DNA from: Candidatus Zixiibacteriota bacterium
GTDB lineage: Bacteria > Zixibacteria > MSB-5A5 > WJJR01
Assembly: GCA_036397555.1 (NCBI GenBank)
Contig: DASWIS010000008.1
Coordinates: forward strand, 672,501 to 736,500
Direction of reading: 5' to 3'
DNA: 64,000 nucleotides
In this document: positions 36,119-46,916 of the stretch, piece after piece
How the letters are laid out: each line of letters begins with the position of its first letter
Position numbering within the stretch: the first letter of the stretch is position 1
The notes under the pieces: model-generated
What the model saw: the letters and a program-made list of their open reading frames with translations, nothing else
What the model was told of the DNA's origin: nothing
Databases searched by the model: none
Translations under genes and position numbers: made by a program

Positions 36119-37201
36119 TCAGGAGGATTTGTTTTTAGAAGTTAGCTGCCGCTCCAGCTCCTCGACCCGCTTCTCCAACTGCCGGATCGTCTTGACGTGA
36201 TTGGGGAGTGAGTTCTCGACGGCGAAGATGCGTTTCTGATGGCCGACATCGCGCGCAGGCGATCCTAAGTAAACAGCGCCCGCCGGGACATCGTTGGAGA
36301 CCCCCGCCTGCGCCAACACGATCGCGCCGTCGCCGATCTCGATGTGCCCGACGATCCCCGCTTGGCCCGCCAGCGTCACGCGATCGCCGATCTTTGTCGA
36401 GCCGGAAATTCCGACTTGCGAGATGATGATGCAGTGTTCGCCGATGCGGACATTGTGACCGATCATCACGAGATTGTCGATCTTGGTGCCGCGTCCGATG
36501 CTCGTCTGATCGAGCGTTGCCCGATCCACCGCGCAGCACGAACCGATCTCGACATCGTCGCCGATGGTCACGCCGCCGACTTGCGGAACCTTCACGTAGC
36601 GTCCATCGGACTGTGTGTACCCGAAGCCGTCAGCGCCGATTACGGTCGCGGGATGAATGCGCACCCGATCGCCGAGCGTGCAATCGTGCATGATGGTCGT
36701 GTAGGGACCGATGCAGCAGCCGCGTCCAAGCCGTGAGTGCCGTCCGACGAAGGACCCGGCGAGAATGACCGACCCCGCTCCGAGCGCGGCATCATCGTCG
36801 ATGACGCAGTGGGCCCCGACATGCACGCCGTCGCCCAACTCGACGCGAGCGCCGATGCGCGCAGACCGGTCCACTCCCGGCGAGGGTCGTTCCACCTGCG
36901 GATGAAATAGCTCGACCGCCCGCAAAAATGCCTTCTGCGGTTCGGGATGTGTCAGAAAAGTGATATCCGAACGCCCGATCTGACGCCACGCCGATGCGCC
37001 GTTCCCGGTCGAAGGAACGAGCACCGCCGATGCCCTGGTGCTCGTCAGATGGGACGCAAACTTCGCCGATCCGACGAACGTCAGTTGACCCGGCCGCGCC
37101 GCTTCGATTCCCGCGACTCCCTCAATGATGCGCTCAGAGTCGGCAGTGCCCTCGATGCCGGCTTCGAGATAGGCGGCCAGCTCGGCGAGTGTGTGATTCA
37201 T
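36119..37201 (-). CDS. lpxD: UDP-3-O-acylglucosamine N-acyltransferase
   Basis: Adds the N-linked acyl chain in lipid A synthesis. The 360-residue protein has the N-terminal uridine-binding domain (about residues 1-100), a left-handed hexapeptide-repeat helix (about 105-310) with catalytic His in [15 protein letters not shown], and a C-terminal coiled helix ([15 protein letters not shown]). Its presence implies an LPS-type outer membrane. It is the last gene of the rplU-bamA-ompH-lpxD operon and overlaps ompH by 4 bases. Confidence 0.94.
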   Translation of the reverse strand: MNHTLAELAAYLEAGIEGTADSERIIEGVAGIEAARPGQLTFVGSAKFASHLTSTRASAVLVPSTGNGASAWRQIGRSDITFLTHPEPQKAFLRAVELFHPQVERPSPGVDRSARIGARVELGDGVHVGAHCVIDDDAALGAGSVILAGSFVGRHSRLGRGCCIGPYTTIMHDCTLGDRVRIHPATVIGADGFGYTQSDGRYVKVPQVGGVTIGDDVEIGSCCAVDRATLDQTSIGRGTKIDNLVMIGHNVRIGEHCIIISQVGISGSTKIGDRVTLAGQAGIVGHIEIGDGAIVLAQAGVSNDVPAGAVYLGSPARDVGHQKRIFAVENSLPNHVKTIRQLEKRVEELERQLTSKNKSS

Positions 37202-37755
37202 TTGAGCTTGCCCAGCTCCTCAAAGACGCGGTCGGTCAGGTCGAGCTTTTTCTTCGCGTACATGATCGGCGCGAACTGAAGGCCGTTGGGTGTCATGTAA
37301 ATCTGCGATGCATTGATGATGTAGTCGTAATCTTCCTCGGTCGCGACGAGTTCCACGACCTCCTGAATGCGCTGCAGGATCGGATTGGTCAACTCCGCGC
37401 GGCGCTGCTCGGCTTTCTGCTCCAGTTGCGTCTTGACCGTTATCACACTGCGTTCCATGTCCGCCAATTCCTGCTCGCGCTGCTTGCGCGTGTCTTCCGA
37501 CAAGAGCAGGCGCTGTTTCTGGTAGTCCTCGACCTTGGTGAAATAGATTTCCTGCACGCTGTCGAAATCGGCCTCCCAGAGTGCCGCATCCTGACGAAAG
37601 AGTTCCTCGGCCGTGCGGAATTCCTCGTACTCGGCGAGAATGCGGTCCAGATCGACCCAGCCCACCTTGCTTTGAGCGTCGGCACTGTCGCCTATCGCCA
37701 CGATCGACAGGGTGCCGATGACGACAGCCAGTCCGATTCTCAGTCTATTCCTCAT
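37198..37755 (-). CDS. OmpH/Skp-family periplasmic chaperone
   Basis: The 185-residue product has a signal peptide (residues 1-27) and the OmpH pattern: [17 protein letters not shown] at the N-terminus of the mature protein, a long charged coiled coil (about 55-125) and a C-terminal [15 protein letters not shown] strand. Skp trimers hold unfolded outer-membrane proteins on the way to BamA. It lies between bamA and lpxD, the usual place. Confidence 0.92.
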   Translation of the reverse strand: MRNRLRIGLAVVIGTLSIVAIGDSADAQSKVGWVDLDRILAEYEEFRTAEELFRQDAALWEADFDSVQEIYFTKVEDYQKQRLLLSEDTRKQREQELADMERSVITVKTQLEQKAEQRRAELTNPILQRIQEVVELVATEEDYDYIINASQIYMTPNGLQFAPIMYAKKKLDLTDRVFEELGKLK

Positions 37756-37782
37756 GAAGAACTCTCCTTGCGATCTGGTCCG

Positions 37783-40218
37783 TTAGAACGCACCGCCGAA
37801 TTGGAAGTGCGGTTTGAGTTTTCCCTTCTCGTCGCCGCGCAATGGAATGCCGAAATCGAACCCTAAAGTCCCCATGCCGGGAACTGCTACGCGGAATCCG
37901 AATCCGTAGGACGTCCACAGGTCCGCGAACGGCGTTATCTGCGACGCATTCAGCCATACGTTTCCGGCATCATAGAAAAACAGCCCGTACACCTGCTGCT
38001 TGACCACCGGGAAAGTGATCTGCGCATTGAGCACCATCAGCGCCTGCCCGCGCACCGTGTCGATGGCGTGGCGCCCATCGCCCGTGATCAGGTCGCCGGG
38101 TGTCGTATAATACGGCTCCGGCGCGCTGGATGTGTCCACAAACGCGACGATGGAGCGGTCGTCATACCCGCGAATCATCCCGTCGGAGCGGATGCCGCCC
38201 GCATAGTACAATTCCGAATACGGCACCGATGCCGCGCTCGCCCCTGCCTGCACGACGCCCAGCGTCCAGCGCGGGGCGAAGGTAAATCCCTTCCAAAGCT
38301 TTTTATAAAACGAGTGGGACGCGTTGTGTTTCGTGTAAACCCAGTCACCGGCAAAGAGCTTCGTGCCGAATTCGACCGAGTAGGTGCTGCGGCTGCCGGC
38401 AGTGGCAAACTCCGGCAGATTGCGCGAGTCGCGCACGACCGTCAGCGAAGTCGAAGAGATGATACCCGCCGCGCTGGCGATCAGTGCATCCCGCGATGCC
38501 GGGTTATATTCACTGGAAAAGTCGCTGTACTCCTGATCCTCCCAGCGGTAGTTCCCAAAAACGCTGAAGTAGTCATCGGGCCAACGCAATCGCCGTCCCA
38601 GCCGAACGCCCGCCCCGTTGATGCGCTGGGTAAAGTCGTTGGAGCCCGACACGAACGGATCGTCCCAGATGCGTTCCAGACGCTGGACATCGAAGCCGAC
38701 CGTGGTCGGCGTGTCCATAAACCATGGTTCCGTAAAACCGACGCGAAAGGACTGACGGCGGCTGCCGAATTCCAGCAGGAAGTTGGCGCTCTGTCCGTTG
38801 CCGAACAGGTTGGGAATCCCCAGGTCGATCGTTCCGACCAGGCGGTCCTGCTCGGAGTAACCGCCGCCGACCTGGATCTGGCCGGTCGGCTTTTCTTCGA
38901 CTGCGAACTCCAGGTCGACGCGTCCGTCGGGAAGCTGATTGAACTCCGGCGTCACGTTCCCGAAATAATTCAGGAGCATGACATTGCGCATCGACCGCTG
39001 CAACGCCGAACGACGAAAGATGTCATTGGGATACAGCGCCAGCTCGCGGCGGATCACCTTGTCTTTGGTCTTCGTGTTCCCCGTGATGTCGATGCGCCGC
39101 ACATGGGCCGGGACTCCCTCGGAAATCTCATAGGACATGTGAACGATCGAGTCCTGCGTGCGCGTGTCGTCGATGATGCGCGCGTACAGATAGCCCTCTT
39201 CCATGTACGCTTCGTACATCCGGCCGACCGACTGTTCGTATTCCGCCTGGCTGAAAATGTCGCCCTCGCGGTAGCTCAGCAGCCGCCGCAACCGCTCCTC
39301 CGGCAGGACGCTCATTCCCTCCAGTTCGCTGCTCCCGAAATAGTACCGCGCTCCTTCATTGATCGTCAGTTGGAGCGTGACGCGCGTCTTGTCCTCGTCG
39401 AGGATCACGGTGTCGCTGACGATCATCGCATCCAGATATCCCATGTCGCGATAGTGATCGATGATCGCGATCTTATCGTCGGCATACTTCTGCCGGTCGA
39501 ATTTGCCGCCCCCGAAGATCGACCGGGGGAATCCGCGCGGCTTGTTCGACATGCGGCCGCGCAGCGCACCGGCATCGAGACGTTCATTGCCCACAAACTC
39601 CACCTCACGCACCTTGACCGGCCGGTTTTCCTCGATGTGAAAGACGATGTCCGTTTCTCCGATGACCTGCGTGTCCGCCAGTTCGGAGCGCACGTTGACC
39701 AGAAAGTACCCCTTTTTCTCGTAGGCGCGGCGAATGGTCTGCTCGGCTTCGCGCAGCTTGTGCGGCCCGACCGGCTGCCCCCGTTTGAGCGTGAGCCCAA
39801 AATCCTTCTCCTTAAGCTCCTTGTTGCCCTTAAAAATCATGGTGTTCAGACGCGGGAACTCGTCGACGTGAATGATCAGTTTGATGCCGCCGGTGACCTC
39901 TTCACCGAGGATCTTGACGTCACCAAACAGATCCAAACCGAAAACCTGGTGAACCGCATTCTGGATGTCCTCGCGTGACACCGATGCGCCGACACGCAAT
40001 CCGGACACATTGCGGATCAACTGCGCATCGGTGACCTGTGCGCCGTCCACACTCAGATCGACCAGCGTCACGTTTTGCGCATGGGCGTCCGGGGCGGCCG
40101 ACAGTGTCACGGCGCACAACAACGCGGACAGACACAGCCCGAAGCGCAGTCCGCGCGCACCGGTTGGCACCCGCGCATCGTCCCCCGGCCTGATTCGCTG
40201 ATTGATCGCGTTACGCAT
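37783..40218 (-). CDS. bamA: Outer-membrane protein assembly factor BamA
   Basis: This 811-residue Omp85 protein has a signal peptide ending near AAPDAHAQ, five POTRA domains (about residues 50-430) and a C-terminal 16-strand barrel. The barrel keeps the RG(Y/F) loop (GMIRGYDDRSIVAF) and ends in GFDFGIPL...FGGAF with a terminal Phe. It inserts barrel proteins into the outer membrane. ATG 40218 is chosen because it begins the signal peptide; the frame is open upstream to 40632. The start lies inside the last codons of rplU (8-base overlap). Confidence 0.95.
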   Translation of the reverse strand: MRNAINQRIRPGDDARVPTGARGLRFGLCLSALLCAVTLSAAPDAHAQNVTLVDLSVDGAQVTDAQLIRNVSGLRVGASVSREDIQNAVHQVFGLDLFGDVKILGEEVTGGIKLIIHVDEFPRLNTMIFKGNKELKEKDFGLTLKRGQPVGPHKLREAEQTIRRAYEKKGYFLVNVRSELADTQVIGETDIVFHIEENRPVKVREVEFVGNERLDAGALRGRMSNKPRGFPRSIFGGGKFDRQKYADDKIAIIDHYRDMGYLDAMIVSDTVILDEDKTRVTLQLTINEGARYYFGSSELEGMSVLPEERLRRLLSYREGDIFSQAEYEQSVGRMYEAYMEEGYLYARIIDDTRTQDSIVHMSYEISEGVPAHVRRIDITGNTKTKDKVIRRELALYPNDIFRRSALQRSMRNVMLLNYFGNVTPEFNQLPDGRVDLEFAVEEKPTGQIQVGGGYSEQDRLVGTIDLGIPNLFGNGQSANFLLEFGSRRQSFRVGFTEPWFMDTPTTVGFDVQRLERIWDDPFVSGSNDFTQRINGAGVRLGRRLRWPDDYFSVFGNYRWEDQEYSDFSSEYNPASRDALIASAAGIISSTSLTVVRDSRNLPEFATAGSRSTYSVEFGTKLFAGDWVYTKHNASHSFYKKLWKGFTFAPRWTLGVVQAGASAASVPYSELYYAGGIRSDGMIRGYDDRSIVAFVDTSSAPEPYYTTPGDLITGDGRHAIDTVRGQALMVLNAQITFPVVKQQVYGLFFYDAGNVWLNASQITPFADLWTSYGFGFRVAVPGMGTLGFDFGIPLRGDEKGKLKPHFQFGGAF

Positions 40219-40528
40219 GGACGGCCGTAATTCGGACAGCAGTATGGGGCTGCCGATGGCCGGTCTTGCGACGGTAGCTGGTGTTCTGATGAAATCGAAA
40301 GACGATAAGTTTGCGGTCGTGACCCTGCCCGACGATCTCGCCTTCGACATGCGCCCCTTCAAGATGGGGTCGGCCGGTCCGGATCTCTTCGCCCTGTCGG
40401 GAGACCAGCACCCGGTCAAAGGCGACCCGATCTCCTGCGGACCCGCCCAGAAGCGGGACACGAATGACATCACCGACGCTGACTGCGAACTGCTTGCCCC
40501 CGGTTTCCAGAATTGCTTCGTATGCCAT
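40211..40528 (-). CDS. rplU: 50S ribosomal protein L21
   Basis: The 105-residue protein begins MAYEAILETGGKQFAVSVGD and ends with the TGHRQPHTAVRITAV motif, clearly L21. It is separated from rpmA (L27), its usual partner. Instead it overlaps bamA, so L21 and the outer-membrane assembly factor share a transcript. The 40529-40785 gap is the divergent promoter region with uvrB; I could not fix individual promoters in it. Confidence 0.95.
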   Translation of the reverse strand: MAYEAILETGGKQFAVSVGDVIRVPLLGGSAGDRVAFDRVLVSRQGEEIRTGRPHLEGAHVEGEIVGQGHDRKLIVFRFHQNTSYRRKTGHRQPHTAVRITAVHA

Positions 40529-40785
40529 AGAGTCCTCGTTGGTGCCGGCACCGCTTCATGGCGGGCAGGAAGACGACTAACTTGGTGTGCCGGCGGCGCC
40601 TTGTCAAGCGCATTCAACCTGTTTGCCCCCAATCTCTTCGGCCCTCTCTTGGGAGTTATACAGCATGGTCGGGATTTATGTCCATGGTGTCAATCTTTGT
40701 CGAACCCCGGCGGTATCCGGCAAGCGCAAGTCTGTGCCTGAGAATATGATTAGATCAGTTCATCGTCGGCTTATCTTACAAGCTT

Positions 40786-42834
<2,049 letters not shown>

Positions 42835-42870
42835 AATCCCGCCAATCTGACAAAACCTCTCCCATTTCCC

Positions 42871-42898
42871 TTGCATCGGGGACCGGGCATCGTATAAA
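42871..42898 (+). promoter_or_regulatory. Candidate promoter upstream of the feo operon
   Basis: TTGCAT (42871-42876) and TATAAA (42893-42898) are separated by 16 bases. The -10 lies in the loop of a 7-bp hairpin (CCGGGCA 42883-42889 with TGCCCGG 42902-42908). It lies about 100 bases ahead of the DtxR-type box, so it may be a second feo promoter. Confidence 0.4.
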
Positions 42899-43006
42899 TA
42901 GTGCCCGGCTTAGGGAATATCACGGCGGAGGAGTGGTGCCGATCACAGTATCATCTCGATGGACCGGAATAAAATGAACTGCGCGGCTCTTTTTTTGGAC
43001 AAAAAC

Positions 43007-43020
43007 TTAGGCGCGCCTAA
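43007..43020 (+). promoter_or_regulatory. DtxR/IdeR-type iron-repressor operator
   Basis: TTAGGCGCGCCTAA is a perfect 14-base palindrome with the TTAGG...CCTAA ends of DtxR/MntR/IdeR boxes. It falls within the spacer of a possible promoter (TTGGAC 42995-43000, TAACTT 43018-43023, spacer 17), the classic position for repression by metal-loaded regulator. The downstream genes are feoA and feoB. Confidence 0.75.
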
Positions 43021-43106
43021 CTTTCAGAGTCCTGCCTTCGTCCGGCAGAAGAACAAGCCATCAGCTTGAATAGAGGCAGCATCATGTTGACGAGGACGGT
43101 GTTGCA

Positions 43107-43439
43107 ATGACAGAGTTAGCCGCACCTAACTTTTCCCTTGATGGCCGCATAAGACCCCGGCCCGCAGTCGCTGCCTTGGCGTCTCTTCAAGTCGGTCAGT
43201 CCGCCGCCATCGCCGCGCTGGTCGCGCCGCCCGAACTGACGCTGCAGATGATGGAAATGGGATTGGTCAAGGGGCGCTCGATCACACTCCTGCGCAAAGC
43301 GCCATTCGGGGGACCGGTTGCCATTGAACTGGACGGCTCGATTCTTTCTCTGCGCCGGGATGAAGCTGAGTTGGTGCTCGTTTCAGGCGACGGCAGTACC
43401 GCGAGCGACTCCGATCAGGACGGAACACAGACACGATGA
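43107..43439 (+). CDS. feoA: FeoA, ferrous-iron transport accessory protein
   Basis: The 110-residue protein carries an SH3-like FeoA domain (about residues 23-95): LASLQVGQSAAIAALVAPPE, MMEMGLVKGRSITLLRKAPF and PVAIELDGSILSLRRDEAEL. It has about 20 extra N-terminal residues and an acidic tail. It works with FeoB at the inner membrane. Its stop overlaps feoB by 4 bases. An operator-like palindrome overlaps its first codons. Confidence 0.93.
   Translation: MTELAAPNFSLDGRIRPRPAVAALASLQVGQSAAIAALVAPPELTLQMMEMGLVKGRSITLLRKAPFGGPVAIELDGSILSLRRDEAELVLVSGDGSTASDSDQDGTQTR
43115..43130 (+). promoter_or_regulatory. Second DtxR-like palindrome over the first feoA codons
   Basis: GTTAGCCGCACCTAAC begins 8 bases into feoA. 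The outer GTTAG/CTAAC arms are exact inverses and the half-site spacing equals that of the box at 43007. It may be a second repressor site. A chance match within coding sequence is possible. Confidence 0.5.
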
Positions 43440-45604
43440 CGAACGCAACAACCGTCGCCGCGCCCAAACGCGTAAAAACCACCAGCGTGGCGCTCATCGG
43501 CAATCCGAATTCCGGCAAAACCACGCTGTTCAATGCTCTCACCGGACTGAGGCAGAAAGTTGCCAATTATCCCGGCGTCACAATCGAAGAACGGCACGGA
43601 CGCGCCCGCATTGACGGTCTTCAACTCGACTTGATCGACCTGCCGGGATGCTACTCGCTGTTCCCACGTTCTCCCGATGAGAGCATCGTCTGCGATTTGT
43701 TGTTCGGCAAAGTCGGCGGTCGTTGTCCCGACGCGGTGATCTGTCTGGTGGATGCCACTAATGTCGGACGCCATCTGTATCTCACCGGCCAGGTCATCGA
43801 CCTGGGCATCCCGGTGGTCGTGGCACTGACCATGTCCGATGAGGCGCAACGACATGGGATTCAAATCGATCGCCAACGTCTATCCGAACATCTCGGTGTG
43901 CCGGTTGTCCCGGTAATGGCTCCGGACGGGGTGGGATTAGTGGAGTTGGCCCATGCTGTAGCACATGCGGTCAGCGCAACGGCGCCGTTAGAGCGCGGAT
44001 ACAGACTCCCGCCTCCGTTGGAGGCCAGACTCAGGCAGTATGCACCCGAGGCGTTCGTCTCGGAGGGCCACTTGCTCTATTGCCTCGCCGGACAGCACAT
44101 GCCCACGTGCAGCGAAAAAGTCGAAGCCGCCGCGTCGCGCATTCGTGAAGAACTTCACATCACCGAAGACACCGTGCGTCGGTACACAGCCGAGGCGCGT
44201 TACGATTGGCAGGGCGCCATCGCCCGCGACGTGGTCCGTCGTTCGGGGTCGGCCAGGCGCGACCGGACCAATCGCCTCGATGATGTTCTGCTGCACAAAG
44301 TCTTTGGACCCGTCGTCCTCTGTCTGGTGCTGGCCGTCGTGTTTCAGTCGGTGTTTGCATGGGCCGGCCCGGTCATGGACGGTGTCTCCTTCCTTATGGA
44401 AGACCTGCTGCCGTCTATCGTCTCCGGCCTCGTGGCTCCGGGACCGTTTCTGAGTCTCATCAATGACGGCATCTTCGCCGGAGTCGGCGCGGTTGTCGTG
44501 TTCCTGCCGCAAATACTGTTTTTGTTCTTCTTCCTGACGCTGCTGGAAGACTCCGGATACATGGCACGGGCGGCGTTCATCCTCGACCGCGTCATGTCGC
44601 GTGTCGGCCTCTCGGGACGCAGTTTCATTCCGCTGCTATCGTGTTACGCCTGCGCGATTCCCGGCATCATGGCGACGCGCACGATCCCCAATGCGCGCGA
44701 ACGTCTCGCGACAATCCTCGTGGCTCCACTGATGACCTGTTCGGCGCGGCTGATCGTCTATACCCTGCTCGTCGCCGCCTTCGTTCCGGCGCAATCGATC
44801 TGGGGTCCCATCGGACTGCAGGGGGTCGTGCTGCTGGGATTGTATCTGTTGGGCGTCGTCGGCGCGGCCGCGTCGGCGTGGGCCTTTCGCAAGACGATGC
44901 TGCGCGGCCCCAAGCCGCCGTTCTTGCTCGAATTGCCGCCGTATCGCCGTCCACGACTGAAAACGCTCGCCCTGACGCTGATGGATCGTGGTCGCGTCTT
45001 TCTGGTCAACGCGGGCACCATCATCTTTGCGGTCTCGATTGTCCTTTGGGCCTTGCTGAGCTTCCCGAAGTCCGGCGAGATTGAAGCTCGCTCTGCCGCA
45101 CAGCAGCAGGCGATCCTCCAATCGACTCCGCCCGGAGACCAACGCGATGCTGCGCTCCTCCAACTCGAAAACGAGCGGGCCGCGCAGCAGATTCGCCATT
45201 CGATAGCCGGACGAATCGGTCTGGCCATGGAGCCGGCGCTGCGACCGTTGGGATTCGATTGGAAAATCGGGATCGGTATCCTGGGATCGTTCGCGGCGCG
45301 TGAGGTCTTCGTCTCGACGCTCGGGGTCGTCTATGGGGTCGGCTCAGAGGTCGAAGGAGAGAGTCTGATCGCCCGTGCGCGCGCCGATCGCAACCCTCAG
45401 ACAGGCGCTCCGGTTTGGTCGACATTGGTGGCCATCACACTCCTCGTCTTCTACGCCTTTGCCTTGCAGTGTATATCCACCATGGCCGTCATGCGCCGCG
45501 AGACCAACAGTTGGCGATGGCCGCTTTTTGCCTTCGCCTACATGACCGTTCTGGCGTACGCGGCGGCATTTGTCACGCGACAAATCGGTCTGTTGATTGC
45601 GTAA
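43436..45604 (+). CDS. feoB: FeoB, ferrous-iron transporter
   Basis: The 722-residue protein has an N-terminal G domain (G1 GNPNSGKTT, G3 DLPGCYSL), a helical spacer, and about eight membrane segments with the Gate motifs (ARAAFILDRVMSRVGLSGRSF; PLLSCYACAIPGIMATR with pore Cys). It imports Fe(II). The G4 motif reads TMSD where FeoB usually has NMxD; T in this position occurs in some other GTPases and may alter nucleotide affinity. A small Cys-rich gene follows after 4 bases. Confidence 0.96.
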   Translation: MTNATTVAAPKRVKTTSVALIGNPNSGKTTLFNALTGLRQKVANYPGVTIEERHGRARIDGLQLDLIDLPGCYSLFPRSPDESIVCDLLFGKVGGRCPDAVICLVDATNVGRHLYLTGQVIDLGIPVVVALTMSDEAQRHGIQIDRQRLSEHLGVPVVPVMAPDGVGLVELAHAVAHAVSATAPLERGYRLPPPLEARLRQYAPEAFVSEGHLLYCLAGQHMPTCSEKVEAAASRIREELHITEDTVRRYTAEARYDWQGAIARDVVRRSGSARRDRTNRLDDVLLHKVFGPVVLCLVLAVVFQSVFAWAGPVMDGVSFLMEDLLPSIVSGLVAPGPFLSLINDGIFAGVGAVVVFLPQILFLFFFLTLLEDSGYMARAAFILDRVMSRVGLSGRSFIPLLSCYACAIPGIMATRTIPNARERLATILVAPLMTCSARLIVYTLLVAAFVPAQSIWGPIGLQGVVLLGLYLLGVVGAAASAWAFRKTMLRGPKPPFLLELPPYRRPRLKTLALTLMDRGRVFLVNAGTIIFAVSIVLWALLSFPKSGEIEARSAAQQQAILQSTPPGDQRDAALLQLENERAAQQIRHSIAGRIGLAMEPALRPLGFDWKIGIGILGSFAAREVFVSTLGVVYGVGSEVEGESLIARARADRNPQTGAPVWSTLVAITLLVFYAFALQCISTMAVMRRETNSWRWPLFAFAYMTVLAYAAAFVTRQIGLLIA

Positions 45605-45608
45605 CCGC

Positions 45609-45749
45609 ATGACTCCGATCTCACTACCGCTCGCATGGCAATTCGTCCTCGTGGCGGCTGTCTTCGCAGGCGCCATCGCGCTGGTCTGGCGCATCAGGCG
45701 ACGGGGACGAGCGCGACAACACTCCGGATGTCATTGTCCCCGCCAGTGA
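45609..45749 (+). CDS. FeoB-associated small Cys-rich membrane protein
   Basis: The 46-residue product from ATG 45609 has one hydrophobic segment (AWQFVLVAAVFAGAIALVW, residues 9-27), a basic stretch (RIRRRGRAR) and a C-terminal CHC cluster (SGCHCPRQ). This is the layout of the tiny FeoB-associated Cys-rich membrane proteins found directly after feoB. They may take the place of FeoC; function is not established. The spacing to feoB (4 bases) supports an operon. Confidence 0.8.
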   Translation: MTPISLPLAWQFVLVAAVFAGAIALVWRIRRRGRARQHSGCHCPRQ

Positions 45750-45840
45750 CTTTTGCCCCAACCGCCTCGAATACGATCGCCTGCGGCTCGCGATCTGTCG
45801 CCGGATTGTGTATAATGGACCACTCAGGAGGTGTCCGAAC

Positions 45841-46497
45841 ATGATCGATCGCCCGCTCATTACCGTCATTTTGTGCTGTCTGCTGGCGCTCGCTGTTGTC
45901 AGTGCGCGGGCTGAAAACAGCGTGATCGTCGAATCCAAGTGCGTCGAACCCGGATCCGGCCCCGTGACGGTTGGTATTCACATTGCCAACGATCTTCCCA
46001 TCACCGGTCTTGTTCTGCCGTTCGAACTGCGCTCGCTGGAATCGGGGGCCTTCATCGCGAAGAGTCTCGACGTCAAGGTGCAGGGACGCCTGACACCCTG
46101 GGTCAAAGGCAGCTCGTTTGCCATCCAACGAACGATGGGGACGCCGTCATCGGCGATGGACGCCAAAGATTGTCTGGCGTCAGACGGCCTCCACACATGG
46201 TTTACGCTCGATTCTGCCGCCGACTTCCGAAGTCCCGACGCCATCCTCTATGCCTGCGTCGGATTGCAGCCGGAAACGATCGCACCCGGCGACGATGGCA
46301 AAGCGGGATCCGGCACCCCATCAATGGTGCTGTCCTTCCATGTCGGGGCCACGCGCGGGAAGTTTGTCATCGATTCGGTCTGCGTCCCCCCGGGAAACCA
46401 CCTCGTTTTCGTGCCGGAGAGCGGTGCGCGCGGGGACGCTGTTGTACCGCGGTTCGAACCCGGACTCATCACGGTCGGTTGCCCCGGCAGACCCTGA
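45841..46497 (+). CDS. Secreted protein, cohesin-like fold
   Basis: The 218-residue product has a signal peptide (LCCLLALAVVSARAE, about residues 10-24). The mature domain starts VTVGIHIANDLPITGLVLPFEL, the pattern of cohesin or carboxypeptidase-regulatory-like beta sandwiches in FCB secreted proteins. It ends without an obvious sorting domain. AGGAGGT lies 8 bases before the ATG and a TATAAT at 45811-45816 may be its -10. Function is unknown; it resembles the N-terminal part of the product at 46917. Confidence 0.7.
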   Translation: MIDRPLITVILCCLLALAVVSARAENSVIVESKCVEPGSGPVTVGIHIANDLPITGLVLPFELRSLESGAFIAKSLDVKVQGRLTPWVKGSSFAIQRTMGTPSSAMDAKDCLASDGLHTWFTLDSAADFRSPDAILYACVGLQPETIAPGDDGKAGSGTPSMVLSFHVGATRGKFVIDSVCVPPGNHLVFVPESGARGDAVVPRFEPGLITVGCPGRP

Positions 46498-46862
46498 TGT
46501 CCGCCGCACGCCACTCGGCAATACAGAGAGTAGCATGAGCAGGAGCGTTTGTTGGTTTCTGAGCGACGGCTCCGACTGAGATTACCGGTTGGCGTCCCTG
46601 GCCGGCCGATCGCTGGCGTGGCGCACACCGTAACGTGAGTGTTGAAAAGACGCCCATGCGATACTGGCCGCTTCTCGTGAACATTCTCAATCTATCGTCA
46701 TTCCGAGCGAAGCGAGGAATCTCCAACGAGTTGTCGTCATCCTCGCGCGTATAGAAATGCCTCGCCCGAAGGGCTCGGCATGACATTGAAGTGGCTCTTG
46801 CAACACTCCCGCAATGTGAGGACATCTCGATCGCGATTCCCGACGCACCCCAACAAACAAAA
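46498..46862. other. Non-coding gap with one repeat
   Basis: No credible gene lies between the secreted protein gene and the reverse-strand terminator. The only structure I see is the family A palindrome at 46696-46785. Short open frames here lack ribosome-binding sites and family resemblance. Confidence 0.7.
46696..46785. repeat. Dispersed palindromic repeat, family A, copy 3
   Basis: Starts CGTCATTCCGAGCGAAGCGAGG and ends with the near-inverse CCCGAAGGGCTCGGCATGACA. The first arm is almost the reverse complement of the last arm of copy 1 (1319-1337), so the family is inverted relative to that copy or is symmetric. Confidence 0.8.
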
Positions 46863-46893
46863 AACCCCGTTCCGCTTTGGGCGGAACGGGGTT
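46857..46893 (-). terminator. Rho-independent terminator of the FlgD/T9SS-type secreted protein gene
   Basis: A 13-bp perfect stem, AACCCCGTTCCGC (46863-46875) with GCGGAACGGGGTT (46881-46893), is followed on the reverse strand by TTTTTTG. It lies 24 bases after the stop of the gene at 46917. Confidence 0.95.
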
Positions 46894-46916
46894 GACTGTC
46901 GACGGGATCTTGACTG

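Noticed and set aside
38068-39978. 636-residue forward open frame opposite bamA
   Set aside because: It is a GC-rich antisense shadow of an unmistakable BamA; no domain or ribosome-binding site.
42883-42908. Hairpin after uvrB as a terminator
   Set aside because: The 7-bp stem has no T tract and encloses a promoter-like TATAAA.
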